From NCBI RefSeq assembly GCF_039907765.1, contig NZ_JARDJI010000001.1, positions 248,001 to 312,000 of the forward strand: a stretch of DNA of 64,000 nucleotides. Direction: 5' to 3'. Origin of the DNA: Aminobacter sp039907765 (GTDB lineage: Bacteria; Pseudomonadota; Alphaproteobacteria; Rhizobiales; Rhizobiaceae). Positions 26,531 to 36,166 of the stretch are shown here, piece by piece. A program made the position numbers and the translations under genes. Under the pieces are notes generated by a model. It was not told the DNA's origin. It did not search any database and saw only the letters and a list, made by a program, of their open reading frames with translations. How positions within the stretch are numbered: position 1 is the stretch's first letter; each line of letters opens with the position of its first letter.

Positions 26531-27307
26531 GTGTCAGCGCTCAGGCCAGTCTTTCGGTTCATTCTCGGCGTAGCGATCTTCGCCTTCGTGTGGGAGGCGG
26601 TCGCGCGCACCGGACTTGCGCCGCAGAACCTGTTTCCGACCGTCGGGCAGATCGGCCGGGCGCTGGTCGACCTGTCCCGATCGGGCGAATTGTGGGCCGC
26701 CGCCGGCGCAACGCTCGCGCGGGCTGCGCTGGGCCTGGCCATCGCCTCCGTGCTGGCGGTCCTGCTCGGGCTTGCCGCGACGATGTCCCGGAAAGCCCGC
26801 CAGGCGCTGGCGCCGTTCGTCGACATCTGTCGCACCTTGCCGCCGCCGGCCCTGGCACCGCTGCTGATCTTCGCCTTGGGCCTCAACGAGCGGATGTTCC
26901 TTGCAGTCATTGTGTTCGCGGCGATCTGGCCGATCTATGTGGCCTGCGTCGCCGGCTTCGGCGGCACCGAACCTCTGCCGCTGATGACCGCCCGCAGCTT
27001 CGGGGCAAGCGACCGGTGGCAACTCTTTTACGTCCGGCTGCCTTCGGCCTTGCCCTCCATCTTCACCGGTATACGGGTCGGCCTCGGCCTGTCGCTAATG
27101 GCGACCATTGCGACCGAAATGATCGCAGGCTCCAGCGGCCTGGGCTTCCTGCTCTTCGACACCGCATTCTCGCTGCGCATTCCCGAGATGTACGCCACGC
27201 TGCTGGCAGCCGGCTTCCTCGGCGTCCTGTTCAACGCGGCACTCCATTTGCTCAAGCAGCCGCTGGTGAGCTGGCACACCCTGCAGACCGAGCTGAAATC
27301 GTCATGA
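26531..27307 (+). CDS. NitT/TauT-type ABC transporter permease (first)
   Basis: A permease of about 258 residues with six spans and the cytoplasmic loop SFGASDRWQLFYVRLPSALP. GTG at 26531 is taken as the start; a TTG at 26516 is an alternative. Its stop overlaps the next permease start (ATGA). It differs clearly from the second permease, so the channel is a heterodimer. Confidence 0.88.
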   Translation: MSALRPVFRFILGVAIFAFVWEAVARTGLAPQNLFPTVGQIGRALVDLSRSGELWAAAGATLARAALGLAIASVLAVLLGLAATMSRKARQALAPFVDICRTLPPPALAPLLIFALGLNERMFLAVIVFAAIWPIYVACVAGFGGTEPLPLMTARSFGASDRWQLFYVRLPSALPSIFTGIRVGLGLSLMATIATEMIAGSSGLGFLLFDTAFSLRIPEMYATLLAAGFLGVLFNAALHLLKQPLVSWHTLQTELKSS

Positions 27308-28089
27308 CCACAAGCAAGAACAGCTCCATCAACGCGTCCGGCGTATTGTTCCTGGTCGCGCTGACCCTGGCCTGGGAAGTCCTTGCCCGCCTGAACGGCA
27401 CGCCAAACATGCCCACCGTCGGCGCTGTCATCGGCTCGCTCTGGCACGATGCCGGGCTGCTTGCGACCGAGGCGTCCTATACGCTCGGGCGTGCGCTGGC
27501 AGGCCTGGCCATCGCGCTGCTGGCGGGCATCCCGCTCGGCATCGCCTTCGGCCGGATCAGGCTGCTCGGCGATCTCGCCATGCCGGCCTTCGACCTGCTG
27601 CGACCGCTGCCGCCGATCGCCATCGCGCCGGTCGCCATGATCTTCGCCGGCACGGGCACGGCCGCCAAGGTCGCCGTCATCGCCTATGGCTGCCTGTTTC
27701 CGATCCTGATCACCACGTTCGATGCGGTGCGTACGACGCAGCCCCAGTTGGTCCAGTCGGCGCGGGCGCTCGGCATGAACCGCCTCGAGATCATGTGGCT
27801 GATCGATTTCCCCTCCGAACTGCCGCGCATGATGACCGGCGTGCGCATCAGCCTGGCGCTGTGCCTGCTGATCGCGGTCTCGACCGAGCTGCTTTTGTCC
27901 AGCAACGGACTGGGCGCCTACATCATGCGCGCCCAGCAGCTGTTCAGGATCGCCGACGGACTGGCCGCGCTGGCCGTCATCGCGGCACTCGGGCTGGCCA
28001 TCGGCAGGATCTATGCCCTCGTCGATCGGCGGCTGCTGGCATGGCACCACGAGCGGCTGGCGCTGGCCGGCGGCGGCAACGCCGCGTGA
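27304..28089 (+). CDS. NitT/TauT-type ABC transporter permease (second)
   Basis: A 261-residue permease of the SsuC/TauC family with about six spans and the loop ARALGMNRLEIMWLIDFPSELP. The ATG overlaps the preceding stop (ATGA). Most taurine/sulfonate importers have a homodimeric permease, so having two different genes here is noteworthy. Confidence 0.9.
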   Translation: MTTSKNSSINASGVLFLVALTLAWEVLARLNGTPNMPTVGAVIGSLWHDAGLLATEASYTLGRALAGLAIALLAGIPLGIAFGRIRLLGDLAMPAFDLLRPLPPIAIAPVAMIFAGTGTAAKVAVIAYGCLFPILITTFDAVRTTQPQLVQSARALGMNRLEIMWLIDFPSELPRMMTGVRISLALCLLIAVSTELLLSSNGLGAYIMRAQQLFRIADGLAALAVIAALGLAIGRIYALVDRRLLAWHHERLALAGGGNAA

Positions 28090-28120
28090 GCCGATCACTG
28101 TTTACCGAGAAGGCATCGAT

Positions 28121-29752
28121 ATGACCAAGCCGATGAATGTCCTGTGGATCATGGCCGACCAGCTGCGCTGGGACTATCTGTCCTGCTACGGCCATCCGCA
28201 CCTCGAGACGCCGAACATCGACAGGTTGGCCGGGCGCGGCGTGCGCTTCACCAACGCCTATGTCCAGTCGCCGATCTGCGGCCCGTCGCGCATGAGCTCC
28301 TATACCGGGCGCTACTGCCGTTCGCACGGCTCGACCTGGAACGGATTTCCGCTGCGCGTGGGCGAGCCGACGCTGGGCGACCACCTGCGCGAGATCGGCG
28401 TGCGCCCGGTGATCGTCGGCAAGACGCATATGAAGGTCGACACGCGCGGCATGGAATGGCTGGGCATCGACCCGGATTCGACCATCGGGGTGTCGATCTC
28501 CGAATGTGGCTTCGAGCCGTTCGAGCGCGACGACGGCCTGCATCCGTATGGTTCCTATGACCCCGACCCGGACTACGACAAGCATCTGCGCGCCAATGGG
28601 CTGGACTCGGAAAATCCCTGGGAGGATTTCGCCAATTCCGGAAAGGGCGACGACGGCGAGCTGCTGTCGGGCTGGCTGCTGAAATATTCCAACCTGCCGG
28701 CGAACATCCCCGAGGAACTCTCCGAAACGCCCTACATGACGGGCCGTGCCATCGACTTCATGGAACAGGCCGGCGACAAGCCGTGGCTTTGCCATCTTTC
28801 CTTCATCAAGCCGCACTGGCCCTACATCGTGCCGGCGCCCTACCATGACATGTACGGACCCGAGCACGTCATCGCGCCGGTGCGCTCGGAGGCCGAAAAG
28901 GCCACGACGCATCCGGTCTACGGCGCCTATATCAAGTCGCGCATCTGCCGCAGCTTCGCGCGCGACGACGTGCGCGAGCGCGTCATCCCGGCCTATATGG
29001 GCTTGATCAAGCAGATCGACGACCAGCTCGGCCGGCTGTTCGCCTACATGGAAAACAAGGGGCTGATGGATAACACCATGATCGTCATGACGTCCGATCA
29101 CGGCGACTATCTCGGCGACCACTGGATGGGCGAGAAGGAGCTGTTCCACGACGTTTCGGTCAAGGTGCCGCTGATCGTCTACGACCCGCGCCGCGAGGCC
29201 GACGCGACGCGCGGCCTGGTGCGCGACGAACTGGTCGAGGGCATCGACCTGGCGCCGACGTTCCTGTCCTGCTTCGGCGGCAAGGCCAAGCCGCATGTCA
29301 TGGAGGGGCGCAACATCGAGCCGCTGCTGCACGATGCTGGCCGACCGGCCGGGTGGCGGCGCTACGCCATATCCGAATATGACTACGCGCTGCAGGAGGC
29401 CAGGCAGATCCTGGGCAACGACCAGAAGGACGCGCGGCTGATCATGATCCGCGACGAGCGCTGGAAGTATGTCCACGCCGAAGGCTTCCGCCCCATGCTG
29501 TTCGATCTCCAGGACGACCCGGCCGAGTTTCGGGACCTCGGCGAGGACGAGCGCTTCGCCGATATTCGCCAGCGCATGGCCGACGCGATTTTCCATTGGG
29601 CGCGGCAGCACCACAACCGCATCACCATGGCCCCCGAAACCATCGACAGGATGTCGGGGCGCGAGCCGCGCGGCATCGTCATCGGCGTCTGGGACGAGGC
29701 GGAATACGAAGCGCTCAACAAGGAGCCGTTCGCAGCGCGCAAGCGCGCCTGA
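28121..29752 (+). CDS. Type I sulfatase / phosphonate-monoester-hydrolase family enzyme
   Basis: A 543-residue alkaline-phosphatase-superfamily hydrolase. The formylglycine motif is C-G-P-S-R, with Cys53 as the residue converted by the formylglycine-generating enzyme. Other metal-site elements are MADQ near residue 11-14, GKTHMK near 105 and TSDHGDYLGDH near 325. No signal peptide is present, so it works in the cytosol on imported substrate. The ATG at 28121 has spacing of 31 bases from the permease stop and the longer frame is a shadow. Likely substrates are sulfate esters (choline-sulfate-like) or phosphonate/phosphate diesters; the motifs alone do not choose. Confidence 0.88.
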   Translation: MTKPMNVLWIMADQLRWDYLSCYGHPHLETPNIDRLAGRGVRFTNAYVQSPICGPSRMSSYTGRYCRSHGSTWNGFPLRVGEPTLGDHLREIGVRPVIVGKTHMKVDTRGMEWLGIDPDSTIGVSISECGFEPFERDDGLHPYGSYDPDPDYDKHLRANGLDSENPWEDFANSGKGDDGELLSGWLLKYSNLPANIPEELSETPYMTGRAIDFMEQAGDKPWLCHLSFIKPHWPYIVPAPYHDMYGPEHVIAPVRSEAEKATTHPVYGAYIKSRICRSFARDDVRERVIPAYMGLIKQIDDQLGRLFAYMENKGLMDNTMIVMTSDHGDYLGDHWMGEKELFHDVSVKVPLIVYDPRREADATRGLVRDELVEGIDLAPTFLSCFGGKAKPHVMEGRNIEPLLHDAGRPAGWRRYAISEYDYALQEARQILGNDQKDARLIMIRDERWKYVHAEGFRPMLFDLQDDPAEFRDLGEDERFADIRQRMADAIFHWARQHHNRITMAPETIDRMSGREPRGIVIGVWDEAEYEALNKEPFAARKRA

Positions 29753-29785
29753 CGCCGGACCACCGCGGCCGTCGAGCGATTGTCC

Positions 29786-31276
29786 TCAACCGCCCGCCTG
29801 GCTCATCAGCTTCGCCATGCGCGCGGCCGTGCGTGACACGCCCTCGTCGATGTTGTTGCGCGGGATCGACGAATAGCCCATGCGGAAGAACCGGCACGGA
29901 CCGTCGCCGTCGGGGAAGAAGGGCGAGCCGGATTCGATCAGCACCCCGTCCTGCCGCAGCTCGTTCATCAGCCGGTCGGCGTCGAGTCCCTCGGGCCCCT
30001 CGACCCAGAACGAGGTGCCGCCGAAGGCCGACGACCCGGCGATCTTGAGGCTCTCGCGCTTCAGCGCCCCGGCCATGACGACATGGCGCTTGTGGTATTC
30101 GCCGCGCATGCGGTGCAGCACCGCGTCATGGTGGCCGAGCGCCAGGAAATAGGCCGCAGTCCGCTGCAGGTGGCCTGGCGGATGCCGCAGCATCAGCGCC
30201 CGGAGGGCGCGTGCCTCGCGGATGACCGGCGCCGGCGCCACCAGGTAGCCGAGCCGCAATCCGGGAAACAGCGACTTGGAGAAGCTGCCGATGTAGAACA
30301 CCCGGCCGCTGCGGTCGAAGGCCTTGAGCGCCGGCGATGGCGGGGCGAGGAAGCTCATCTCGAACTCGTAGTCGTCCTCGACGATGATGAAGTCGTCCTC
30401 AGCCGCCGCCTCGAGCAGGCGCGCCCGCCGCTCGATCGGCATCGTCGCCCCGGTCGGCGAATGATGGCTCGGCGTGACGAACACGGCATCGATGTCCTTC
30501 GGCAGCGTCTCCAGCGGCAGGCCTTCCTTGTCGACGTCGATCGCCGTCACCCGCGCGCCGCTCAGCAGCAGCGAGGCGCTCATGTCGGGATGGCACGGGT
30601 TCTCGCAGACGGCATGCGCGCCTTGTCGCAGCAGCAGCTGGATGACGATCCACAGCGCGTTCTGCGCGCCCACCGTCACCAGGATCTCGTCCGGATTGGC
30701 GCGGATGCCGCGGCTCGGCAGGGTGCGCGAGCAGATGTAGTTGACCAGTTGCACGTCGTCGGCGGCGGCGAAGTCGCCGGCCATCTGCTCGAAGTCCTCG
30801 CGCGCGAGCGCCCGCCGGGCGCAGTCGCGCCAGGCCGTCAGGTCGAACAGCGATGGATCCATCTGGCCGTAGAGGAACGGGTAGGGATAGCGCCGCCAGT
30901 CGAGCGGCTTGCGCATCTGCTTGGCGACGATGAAGCTCGAGCGCAGCTTGGCCGACCAGTCGATGGCCTCGCCGCCCGCTTCCGCGGCATTGGCTGCGAG
31001 CGCATTCGTCGGCGGGTTGCCGGCGATGCGGTAGGCGCTGCGGCTCGCCGCCTCGACGTAGCCCTGCGACGCCAGCTCCTGGTAGGCGAGGGTCACGGTG
31101 ATCCGCGAAATGTTGAGGTAGCCGGCGAGCTTGCGCGTCGACGGCAGCTGCGCCCCGGGCTGGATGCGGCCGGCGAGCACGGCCGAAACCACCGTCTCGC
31201 GGATCTGCGCCTGCAGGCCGACCCGGCTCGCGGTGTCGAGGAAGAAGACCGTCTCCGAAACAGTTGGATGCGCCAT
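29786..31276 (-). CDS. tauR: TauR, MocR-type regulator of taurine utilisation
   Basis: A 496-residue GntR/aminotransferase-like fusion. The N-terminal winged helix covers about residues 8-75, and the PLP-binding aminotransferase-like part follows, with its lysine in IGSFSKSLFPG. The ATG at 31276 is preferred to an upstream start at 31309 that lies in the operator region. Divergent from tauABC and sitting at the head of a full taurine cluster, which is the usual place of TauR in alphaproteobacteria. It is known to activate taurine genes in response to taurine, probably sensed as a PLP adduct. Confidence in the TauR name rests on context. Confidence 0.9.
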   Translation of the reverse strand: MAHPTVSETVFFLDTASRVGLQAQIRETVVSAVLAGRIQPGAQLPSTRKLAGYLNISRITVTLAYQELASQGYVEAASRSAYRIAGNPPTNALAANAAEAGGEAIDWSAKLRSSFIVAKQMRKPLDWRRYPYPFLYGQMDPSLFDLTAWRDCARRALAREDFEQMAGDFAAADDVQLVNYICSRTLPSRGIRANPDEILVTVGAQNALWIVIQLLLRQGAHAVCENPCHPDMSASLLLSGARVTAIDVDKEGLPLETLPKDIDAVFVTPSHHSPTGATMPIERRARLLEAAAEDDFIIVEDDYEFEMSFLAPPSPALKAFDRSGRVFYIGSFSKSLFPGLRLGYLVAPAPVIREARALRALMLRHPPGHLQRTAAYFLALGHHDAVLHRMRGEYHKRHVVMAGALKRESLKIAGSSAFGGTSFWVEGPEGLDADRLMNELRQDGVLIESGSPFFPDGDGPCRFFRMGYSSIPRNNIDEGVSRTAARMAKLMSQAGG

Positions 31277-31295
31277 GGCCGTTCGACAATTGCAA

Positions 31296-31327
31296 CTGGA
31301 ATTATTCAACTTCCAATCTGGATATAA
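31296..31327. promoter_or_regulatory. TauR-type tandem direct repeat
   Basis: Two similar decamers, CTGGAATTAT at 31296 and CTGGATATAA at 31318, repeat in the same direction at a 22-base interval (two helical turns). From memory, TauR of Rhodobacter capsulatus binds direct repeats of the form CTGGACYTAA, which these resemble. They lie between tauR and tauA, about 110 bases before tauA. Confidence 0.65.
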
Positions 31328-31432
31328 GGCAATCGGGGTCTCTCATTTAACCCTATCAGTCAGAACCAAGACCGGCGCCAAAGCCGGCAAGTTCCCGGAA
31401 CAACCGGCAGCTACAAAACAAAGAGGGTAACG

Positions 31433-32443
31433 ATGATACATTTCAAGCACTTGGCAGGCGCCGTATCGTTAACGGCAGGTATATTCGCCGCAGGCCTCGC
31501 TTTTGCCCAGACGACGGTGGTCGTAGGCTACCAGCAGATCGTCGGGCCGTTCGTCACGGCCATCGCCGACGGCCGCTTCGATGCGGCGGCGAAGGAGGCC
31601 GGCTACCAGATCGACTGGCGCCAGTTCAGCTCCGGCGGCGACATCTCCACCGCGCTCGCTTCGGGCAACGTGCCCATCGGCGTCATCGGCTCGACCGGCA
31701 CCACGGCTGCAGCCACGCGCGGCGTCGACCTCGAGCTGTTCTGGATCCTCGACAACATCGGCAAGTCGGAGGCGCTGGTCGTGCGCAACGGCTCCGGCAT
31801 CGAGAAGCCCGAGGACCTCAAGGGCAAGAATGTCGGTGTGCCGTTCGTCTCGACCTCGCACTTCCATCTGCTGGTCGGTCTCGAACAGGTGTGGAAGGTC
31901 GATCCGCGCGAGGTCAACATCCTCAACATGAAGCCGCCGCAGATCATCGCCGCCTGGCAGCGCGGCGACATCGACGCGGCCTATGTCTGGCCGCCGGCAC
32001 TCACCGAACTGCTCAAGAACGGCAAGACGATCGCCGATTCCGAGACCATCGGCGCAGCCTCGGTGCCCACCTTCGACGGCCTCGTCGCCGACAAGAAATG
32101 GGCTGCCGACAATCCGAAGTTCATGGCTGCCTTCACCAAGGTGCTGGCCGAGGCCTATGCCGACTACAACAGGAACAAGGCTGCCTGGACGGCGGACTCG
32201 CCGCAGGTCCAGGGTATCGTCAAGCTGATCGGCGGCGACGGCCCTGGCGCTGTCGAGGCGCTCAGCCTGCTGTCCTTCCCGACGGCCGCGGAACAGGCGT
32301 CGGATACCTGGCTGGGCGGCGGCGCCATCAAGGCGCTGAGCGAAAGCGCCAAGTTCCTCGTCGCGCAGAAGCAGATCGACAAGGCGCTCGACGACTACGC
32401 GCCCTACGTCAACGCGAGCTACGCGAAGCAGGCGGCCGACTGA
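31433..32443 (+). CDS. tauA: Taurine ABC transporter substrate-binding protein
   Basis: A 336-residue periplasmic protein with a signal peptide ending in GLAFA (about residue 25). The body matches TauA: YQQIVGPF, the ALASGNVPIGVIGST core and KGKNVGVPFVST. AGAGGG precedes the ATG. It captures taurine (2-aminoethanesulfonate) and passes it to TauC. First gene of the cluster and the usual place for the TauR-dependent promoter. Confidence 0.93.
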   Translation: MIHFKHLAGAVSLTAGIFAAGLAFAQTTVVVGYQQIVGPFVTAIADGRFDAAAKEAGYQIDWRQFSSGGDISTALASGNVPIGVIGSTGTTAAATRGVDLELFWILDNIGKSEALVVRNGSGIEKPEDLKGKNVGVPFVSTSHFHLLVGLEQVWKVDPREVNILNMKPPQIIAAWQRGDIDAAYVWPPALTELLKNGKTIADSETIGAASVPTFDGLVADKKWAADNPKFMAAFTKVLAEAYADYNRNKAAWTADSPQVQGIVKLIGGDGPGAVEALSLLSFPTAAEQASDTWLGGGAIKALSESAKFLVAQKQIDKALDDYAPYVNASYAKQAAD

Positions 32444-32532
32444 TCCCGGATGGCCGCCGGCGCGGACACCACGCTGCCGGCGGCCGCTCCCGCATTCACA
32501 TTGGACGGCAATTCTTCGAAAGGCTCGACGCG

Positions 32533-33345
32533 ATGGAAACCCTCAACGTCAGCAATGTCAGCCTGACCTATCCGGGGCTCTACTCCGACCAGGCTGTGAT
32601 CGCCCTCAAGGGCGTCAACCTCGAGATCAAGAGCGGCGATTTCGTCGTCGCCCTCGGCGCCTCGGGCTGCGGCAAGACCACGTTGCTCAACCTCATGGCC
32701 GGCTTCATGGCGCCGACGGGCGGCGACATCACGCTCGGCGGCCGCCAGGTCGTCGGCCCCGGCGCCGACCGCGGCGTCGTGTTCCAGAAGCACGCGCTGC
32801 TGCCCTGGCTCAACGTCATCGACAACACCGAATTCGGCCTCAAGCTGCGCGGCATCGACAAGCAGGCCCGCCGCGAGATCGCCACGAAGAACCTGGCGCT
32901 GGTCGGCCTGCAGGACTTCCACCGCCACATGATCTACCACCTGTCCGGCGGCATGCAGCAGCGCGTCGGCATCGCCCGGGCGCTGACCTGCGATCCGGCA
33001 ATGCTTCTGATGGACGAGCCGATGGCCGCGCTCGACGCGCTGACCCGCGAGACCATCCAGGAGCTGCTGCTCAAGGTCTGGCAGCTCACCAACAAGATGT
33101 TCTTCTTCATCACCCACAGCGTCGAGGAGGCGCTTTTCCTCGGCTCGCGGCTGATCGTCATGTCGCCGCGCCCCGGCCGCATCACCCACACCTACGAGCT
33201 CGATTTCAATCGACGCTTCCTCGAGGAGGGCAACGCCCGTGCAATCAAATCCAGCCGCGATTTCATCGACATGCGCGAACAGATCCTCGGCATCATCTAC
33301 GGCGACGAGCGCCAGTCCGGCAACCCGGAACTCCTCCATGCTTGA
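32533..33345 (+). CDS. tauB: Taurine ABC transporter ATP-binding protein
   Basis: A 270-residue ATPase with Walker A GASGCGKTT, signature LSGGMQQR, Walker B LLMDEP and switch THSVEEA. The ATG at 32533 is used because the open frame upstream is a shadow of tauA. Overlaps the tauC start by eight bases. It powers taurine uptake through TauC. Confidence 0.94.
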   Translation: METLNVSNVSLTYPGLYSDQAVIALKGVNLEIKSGDFVVALGASGCGKTTLLNLMAGFMAPTGGDITLGGRQVVGPGADRGVVFQKHALLPWLNVIDNTEFGLKLRGIDKQARREIATKNLALVGLQDFHRHMIYHLSGGMQQRVGIARALTCDPAMLLMDEPMAALDALTRETIQELLLKVWQLTNKMFFFITHSVEEALFLGSRLIVMSPRPGRITHTYELDFNRRFLEEGNARAIKSSRDFIDMREQILGIIYGDERQSGNPELLHA

Positions 33346-34165
33346 GCGCATCTCCAGGGCGAGGCCCGTCCGTCCCGGCAAGATCTACGGCGCCCCCGGC
33401 GACGGCATGAGCGGCCACATCAGCCTGATCACCGCGCTCGTGCTGTTCGGCCTGTGGCTGCTGGTCACCGAGATGGGCTGGGTCAAGCCGCTGTTCCTGC
33501 CTTCGCCGCTCGCGGTGTGGGACAAGTTCGTGGTCGCCATGACCGAGGGCGTGTCCAACTCGACGCTTCTCCAGCACACGCTGGCGAGCCTCGGCCGCGT
33601 GCTCGGCGCCTTCGTGCTGGCGCTGGTCACCGCCGTGCCGGTCGGCATCCTCATGGGCGTCAACCGCACGATCCGCGGGCTGTTCGACCCGATCATCGAG
33701 TTCTACCGCCCGCTGCCGCCGCTCGCCTACCTGCCGCTGATCATCATCTGGCTCGGCATCGGCGAGTTCCCGAAGGTGTTCCTGATCTACCTCGCGATCT
33801 TCGCGCCGATGGCGATCGCCGCCCGCGCCGGCGTACGCTCGGTCTCGACCGAACAGATCCACGCCGCCTATGCGATGGGCGCCACCCGCGCCCAGGTCAT
33901 CAGCCAGGTCATCCTCAAGGCCGCGCTGCCCGAAATCTTCACCGGCATGCGCATCGGCATCGGCGTCGGCTGGACCACGCTCGTCGCCGCCGAGATGGTG
34001 GCCGCGCACCGGGGCCTCGGCTTCATGGTGCTCAACGCTGCCGAATACCTCGCCAGCGACACCGTCATCATGGGCATCATCGTCATCGGCGTCTTCGCCT
34101 TCGCCTTCGACCTCCTGCTCCGCTACCTGGAGAAGGCGCTGATCCCCTGGAAGGGCAAGATCTGA
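33338..34165 (+). CDS. tauC: Taurine ABC transporter permease
   Basis: A 275-residue inner-membrane protein with about six spans and the NitT/TauT loop with AYAMGATRAQVISQVILKAALPE. The ATG lies eight bases inside tauB, so the two are translationally coupled. The N-terminal 25 residues are polar and cytoplasmic. Acts with TauA and TauB. Confidence 0.94.
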   Translation: MLERISRARPVRPGKIYGAPGDGMSGHISLITALVLFGLWLLVTEMGWVKPLFLPSPLAVWDKFVVAMTEGVSNSTLLQHTLASLGRVLGAFVLALVTAVPVGILMGVNRTIRGLFDPIIEFYRPLPPLAYLPLIIIWLGIGEFPKVFLIYLAIFAPMAIAARAGVRSVSTEQIHAAYAMGATRAQVISQVILKAALPEIFTGMRIGIGVGWTTLVAAEMVAAHRGLGFMVLNAAEYLASDTVIMGIIVIGVFAFAFDLLLRYLEKALIPWKGKI

Positions 34166-34311
34166 TGGCAGCGCTCATGCATCCGGCGACGTCGCCGCCC
34201 GGCTGAGGCCGCCGCCTAGAACCCGAACCACCGAACGAGATCAATCGGCCGGCTTGCCCGGCGACGGCGGAGCCATGCCCGGCGCCGCCCCGGAAATACG
34301 AGGACCATACC

Positions 34312-34698
34312 ATGGCGCTGACCGCCGACGACCTTGCCAAGCTGTTCGACGCCTTCAACCGGCACGACATCGACGGCGTGATGAGCTTCTTCGCCGAGAC
34401 GTGCGTCTTCAACGCGGTCGGCGGCCCGGAGGTCCACGGCGCCCGCTTCGAAGGTTCGGCGGCCATCGCCAACGCCTTCAGCGGCGTGTGGAGGGCGATG
34501 CCCGACGCGCACTGGGCTCATCACGGCCACTTCGTCCACGGCGACCGCGCCGTCTCGGAATGGACGTTCACCGGCACCAATGCCGACGGCAGCCGCATCG
34601 AAGCGGAAGGTTGCGACCTGTTCACGATTGCCGGCGGCAGGATCGTGCGCAAGCAGGCCTTCCGCAAGAACCGGCCGCTGCTTTCGGCAGGCGCCTGA
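34312..34698 (+). CDS. tauX: Taurine dehydrogenase small subunit (NTF2/SnoaL-like)
   Basis: A 128-residue protein of the NTF2/SnoaL cone fold (LAKLFDAFNRHDIDGVMSFF at the start, VVHGARFEG-like segment, final FTIAGGRIVRKQAF). The name follows context: in alphaproteobacteria tauX, encoding the small subunit of taurine dehydrogenase, precedes tauY in this same order. It probably stabilises or assists the flavoprotein TauY. Fold and position are clear; its precise chemistry is unknown. Confidence 0.82.
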   Translation: MALTADDLAKLFDAFNRHDIDGVMSFFAETCVFNAVGGPEVHGARFEGSAAIANAFSGVWRAMPDAHWAHHGHFVHGDRAVSEWTFTGTNADGSRIEAEGCDLFTIAGGRIVRKQAFRKNRPLLSAGA

Positions 34699-34722
34699 TC
34701 GGTCAGGAGAGGAACGGCGAAA

Positions 34723-36123
34723 ATGGAACATCAGCTCGTCAGGCCGTCGGCGCAGCGCAAGCCGTTCGATCCGGCCTATGACCCGGTGCACGCGCCCAAT
34801 CCGGGCGACGGCAAGGACTATGCGCCGACCTACTGGATCGCCACGGCCGGCCCCGAGCCGGAGGACGATGGTCCGGTCACGCAGGACATCGACGTCGACG
34901 TCGCGATCGTCGGGTCCGGCTACACCGGCCTCTCCTGCGCCATCCATCTCGCCAGGGAGCACGGCATCAAGGCGACCGTGCTCGAGGCCAACGGCGTCGC
35001 CTGGGGCTGCTCCACCCGCAATGGCGGCCAGGCGCAGATTTCCTCGGGCCGGCTCAAGCGCTCGCAGTGGATCGAGCGCTGGGGCGTCGACGTCGCCCGG
35101 AAGATGCACGCCGAGATCGCCGAGGCCTTCGAACTGTTCCGTGGCCTGATCCGCGAGCCGGAGATCGACTGCGATCCGCAGGATGGCGGCCACCTCTACA
35201 TCGCCCACCGCGACAAGGTGCTGCCGGCGCTGGAGAAGGAGACGCGCCTGCTCAACGAGGTGTTCGGCTACCGCGCCCGCATGGTCGGCCGCGACGAGGT
35301 GCACAGCGACTTCGTCCGCGATGCCGAGGCGAGGGGGGCGATGTACGAGCCCGACGGCATCGGCATCCACGCCGCCAAGCTCGCCTTCGGCTATCTCAAG
35401 CTGGCGCGCAACCTCGGCGCCAGGGTGCACACGTCGAGCCCGGTGCTCGGCAGCGAACTCAAGGGCGGCGTCCATCATCTCCGCACGCCGGGCGGCACGG
35501 TGCGCGCCCGTGCGGTCTGCATCGCCACCGCCGGCTACACCTCGCCCGGCCTGCACGAACTCACGCGCCATCGGCTGATGCCGATCCTGTCCAACTCGAT
35601 CGTCACCCGGCCGCTGTCCGTGGGCGAGCGCGAGGCGCTGAACTTCAAGGCGCGGATCCCGCTCACCGACACGCGCACGCTGCGCCACTATTACCGCATG
35701 CTGCCCGACGGTCGGGTGCAGATCGGCAGCCGCAGCGCCATCACCGGTCGCGACGCGGGCAATCCCAAGCATCTCGACCTGCTGCTGGCCGGGCTGTACC
35801 GCAAGTTCCCGATCCTGCGCGGCATCGAGGTCGACTACTCCTGGTGGGGTTGGGTCGACGTCAGCCACGACATGATGCCGCGCATCTTCCAGCCCGACCC
35901 GAAGCAGCGGCTGTTCTACGCCATGGGCTACGGCGGCAACGGCGTCATGTATTCGGCCCAGGCCGGCCGCCGCATGGCCCAGATGGTGGCGGGCAAGGGC
36001 ACTGTGCTCGACCTGCCGATCTTCACCTCGCCGCTCCCCAGCCACGGCCTGCTCACGCCGTTCAGGCGCCTCGGCCAGTGGGGCATGTACCGCTGGTATT
36101 ACCTCAAGGACGAAATTCTCTAG
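34723..36123 (+). CDS. tauY: Taurine dehydrogenase large subunit (FAD-dependent, DAO family)
   Basis: A 466-residue flavoprotein of the D-amino-acid oxidase/gamma-glutamylputrescine oxidase type. The FAD dinucleotide site is VDVAIVGSGYTGLSCAIHLA (about residues 57-76), and the second FAD-contact region is RLFYAMGYGGNGVMYS. It deaminates taurine oxidatively to sulfoacetaldehyde and ammonia, feeding Xsc. The gene starts 24 bases after tauX and 43 before xsc. No taurine-pyruvate aminotransferase (Tpa) is present, so this strain uses the dehydrogenase route. Confidence 0.9.
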   Translation: MEHQLVRPSAQRKPFDPAYDPVHAPNPGDGKDYAPTYWIATAGPEPEDDGPVTQDIDVDVAIVGSGYTGLSCAIHLAREHGIKATVLEANGVAWGCSTRNGGQAQISSGRLKRSQWIERWGVDVARKMHAEIAEAFELFRGLIREPEIDCDPQDGGHLYIAHRDKVLPALEKETRLLNEVFGYRARMVGRDEVHSDFVRDAEARGAMYEPDGIGIHAAKLAFGYLKLARNLGARVHTSSPVLGSELKGGVHHLRTPGGTVRARAVCIATAGYTSPGLHELTRHRLMPILSNSIVTRPLSVGEREALNFKARIPLTDTRTLRHYYRMLPDGRVQIGSRSAITGRDAGNPKHLDLLLAGLYRKFPILRGIEVDYSWWGWVDVSHDMMPRIFQPDPKQRLFYAMGYGGNGVMYSAQAGRRMAQMVAGKGTVLDLPIFTSPLPSHGLLTPFRRLGQWGMYRWYYLKDEIL

Positions 36124-36166
36124 CCCTCCCGCGCCGGACCGCCCCCCAATCGAAAGGAACCAAGAA

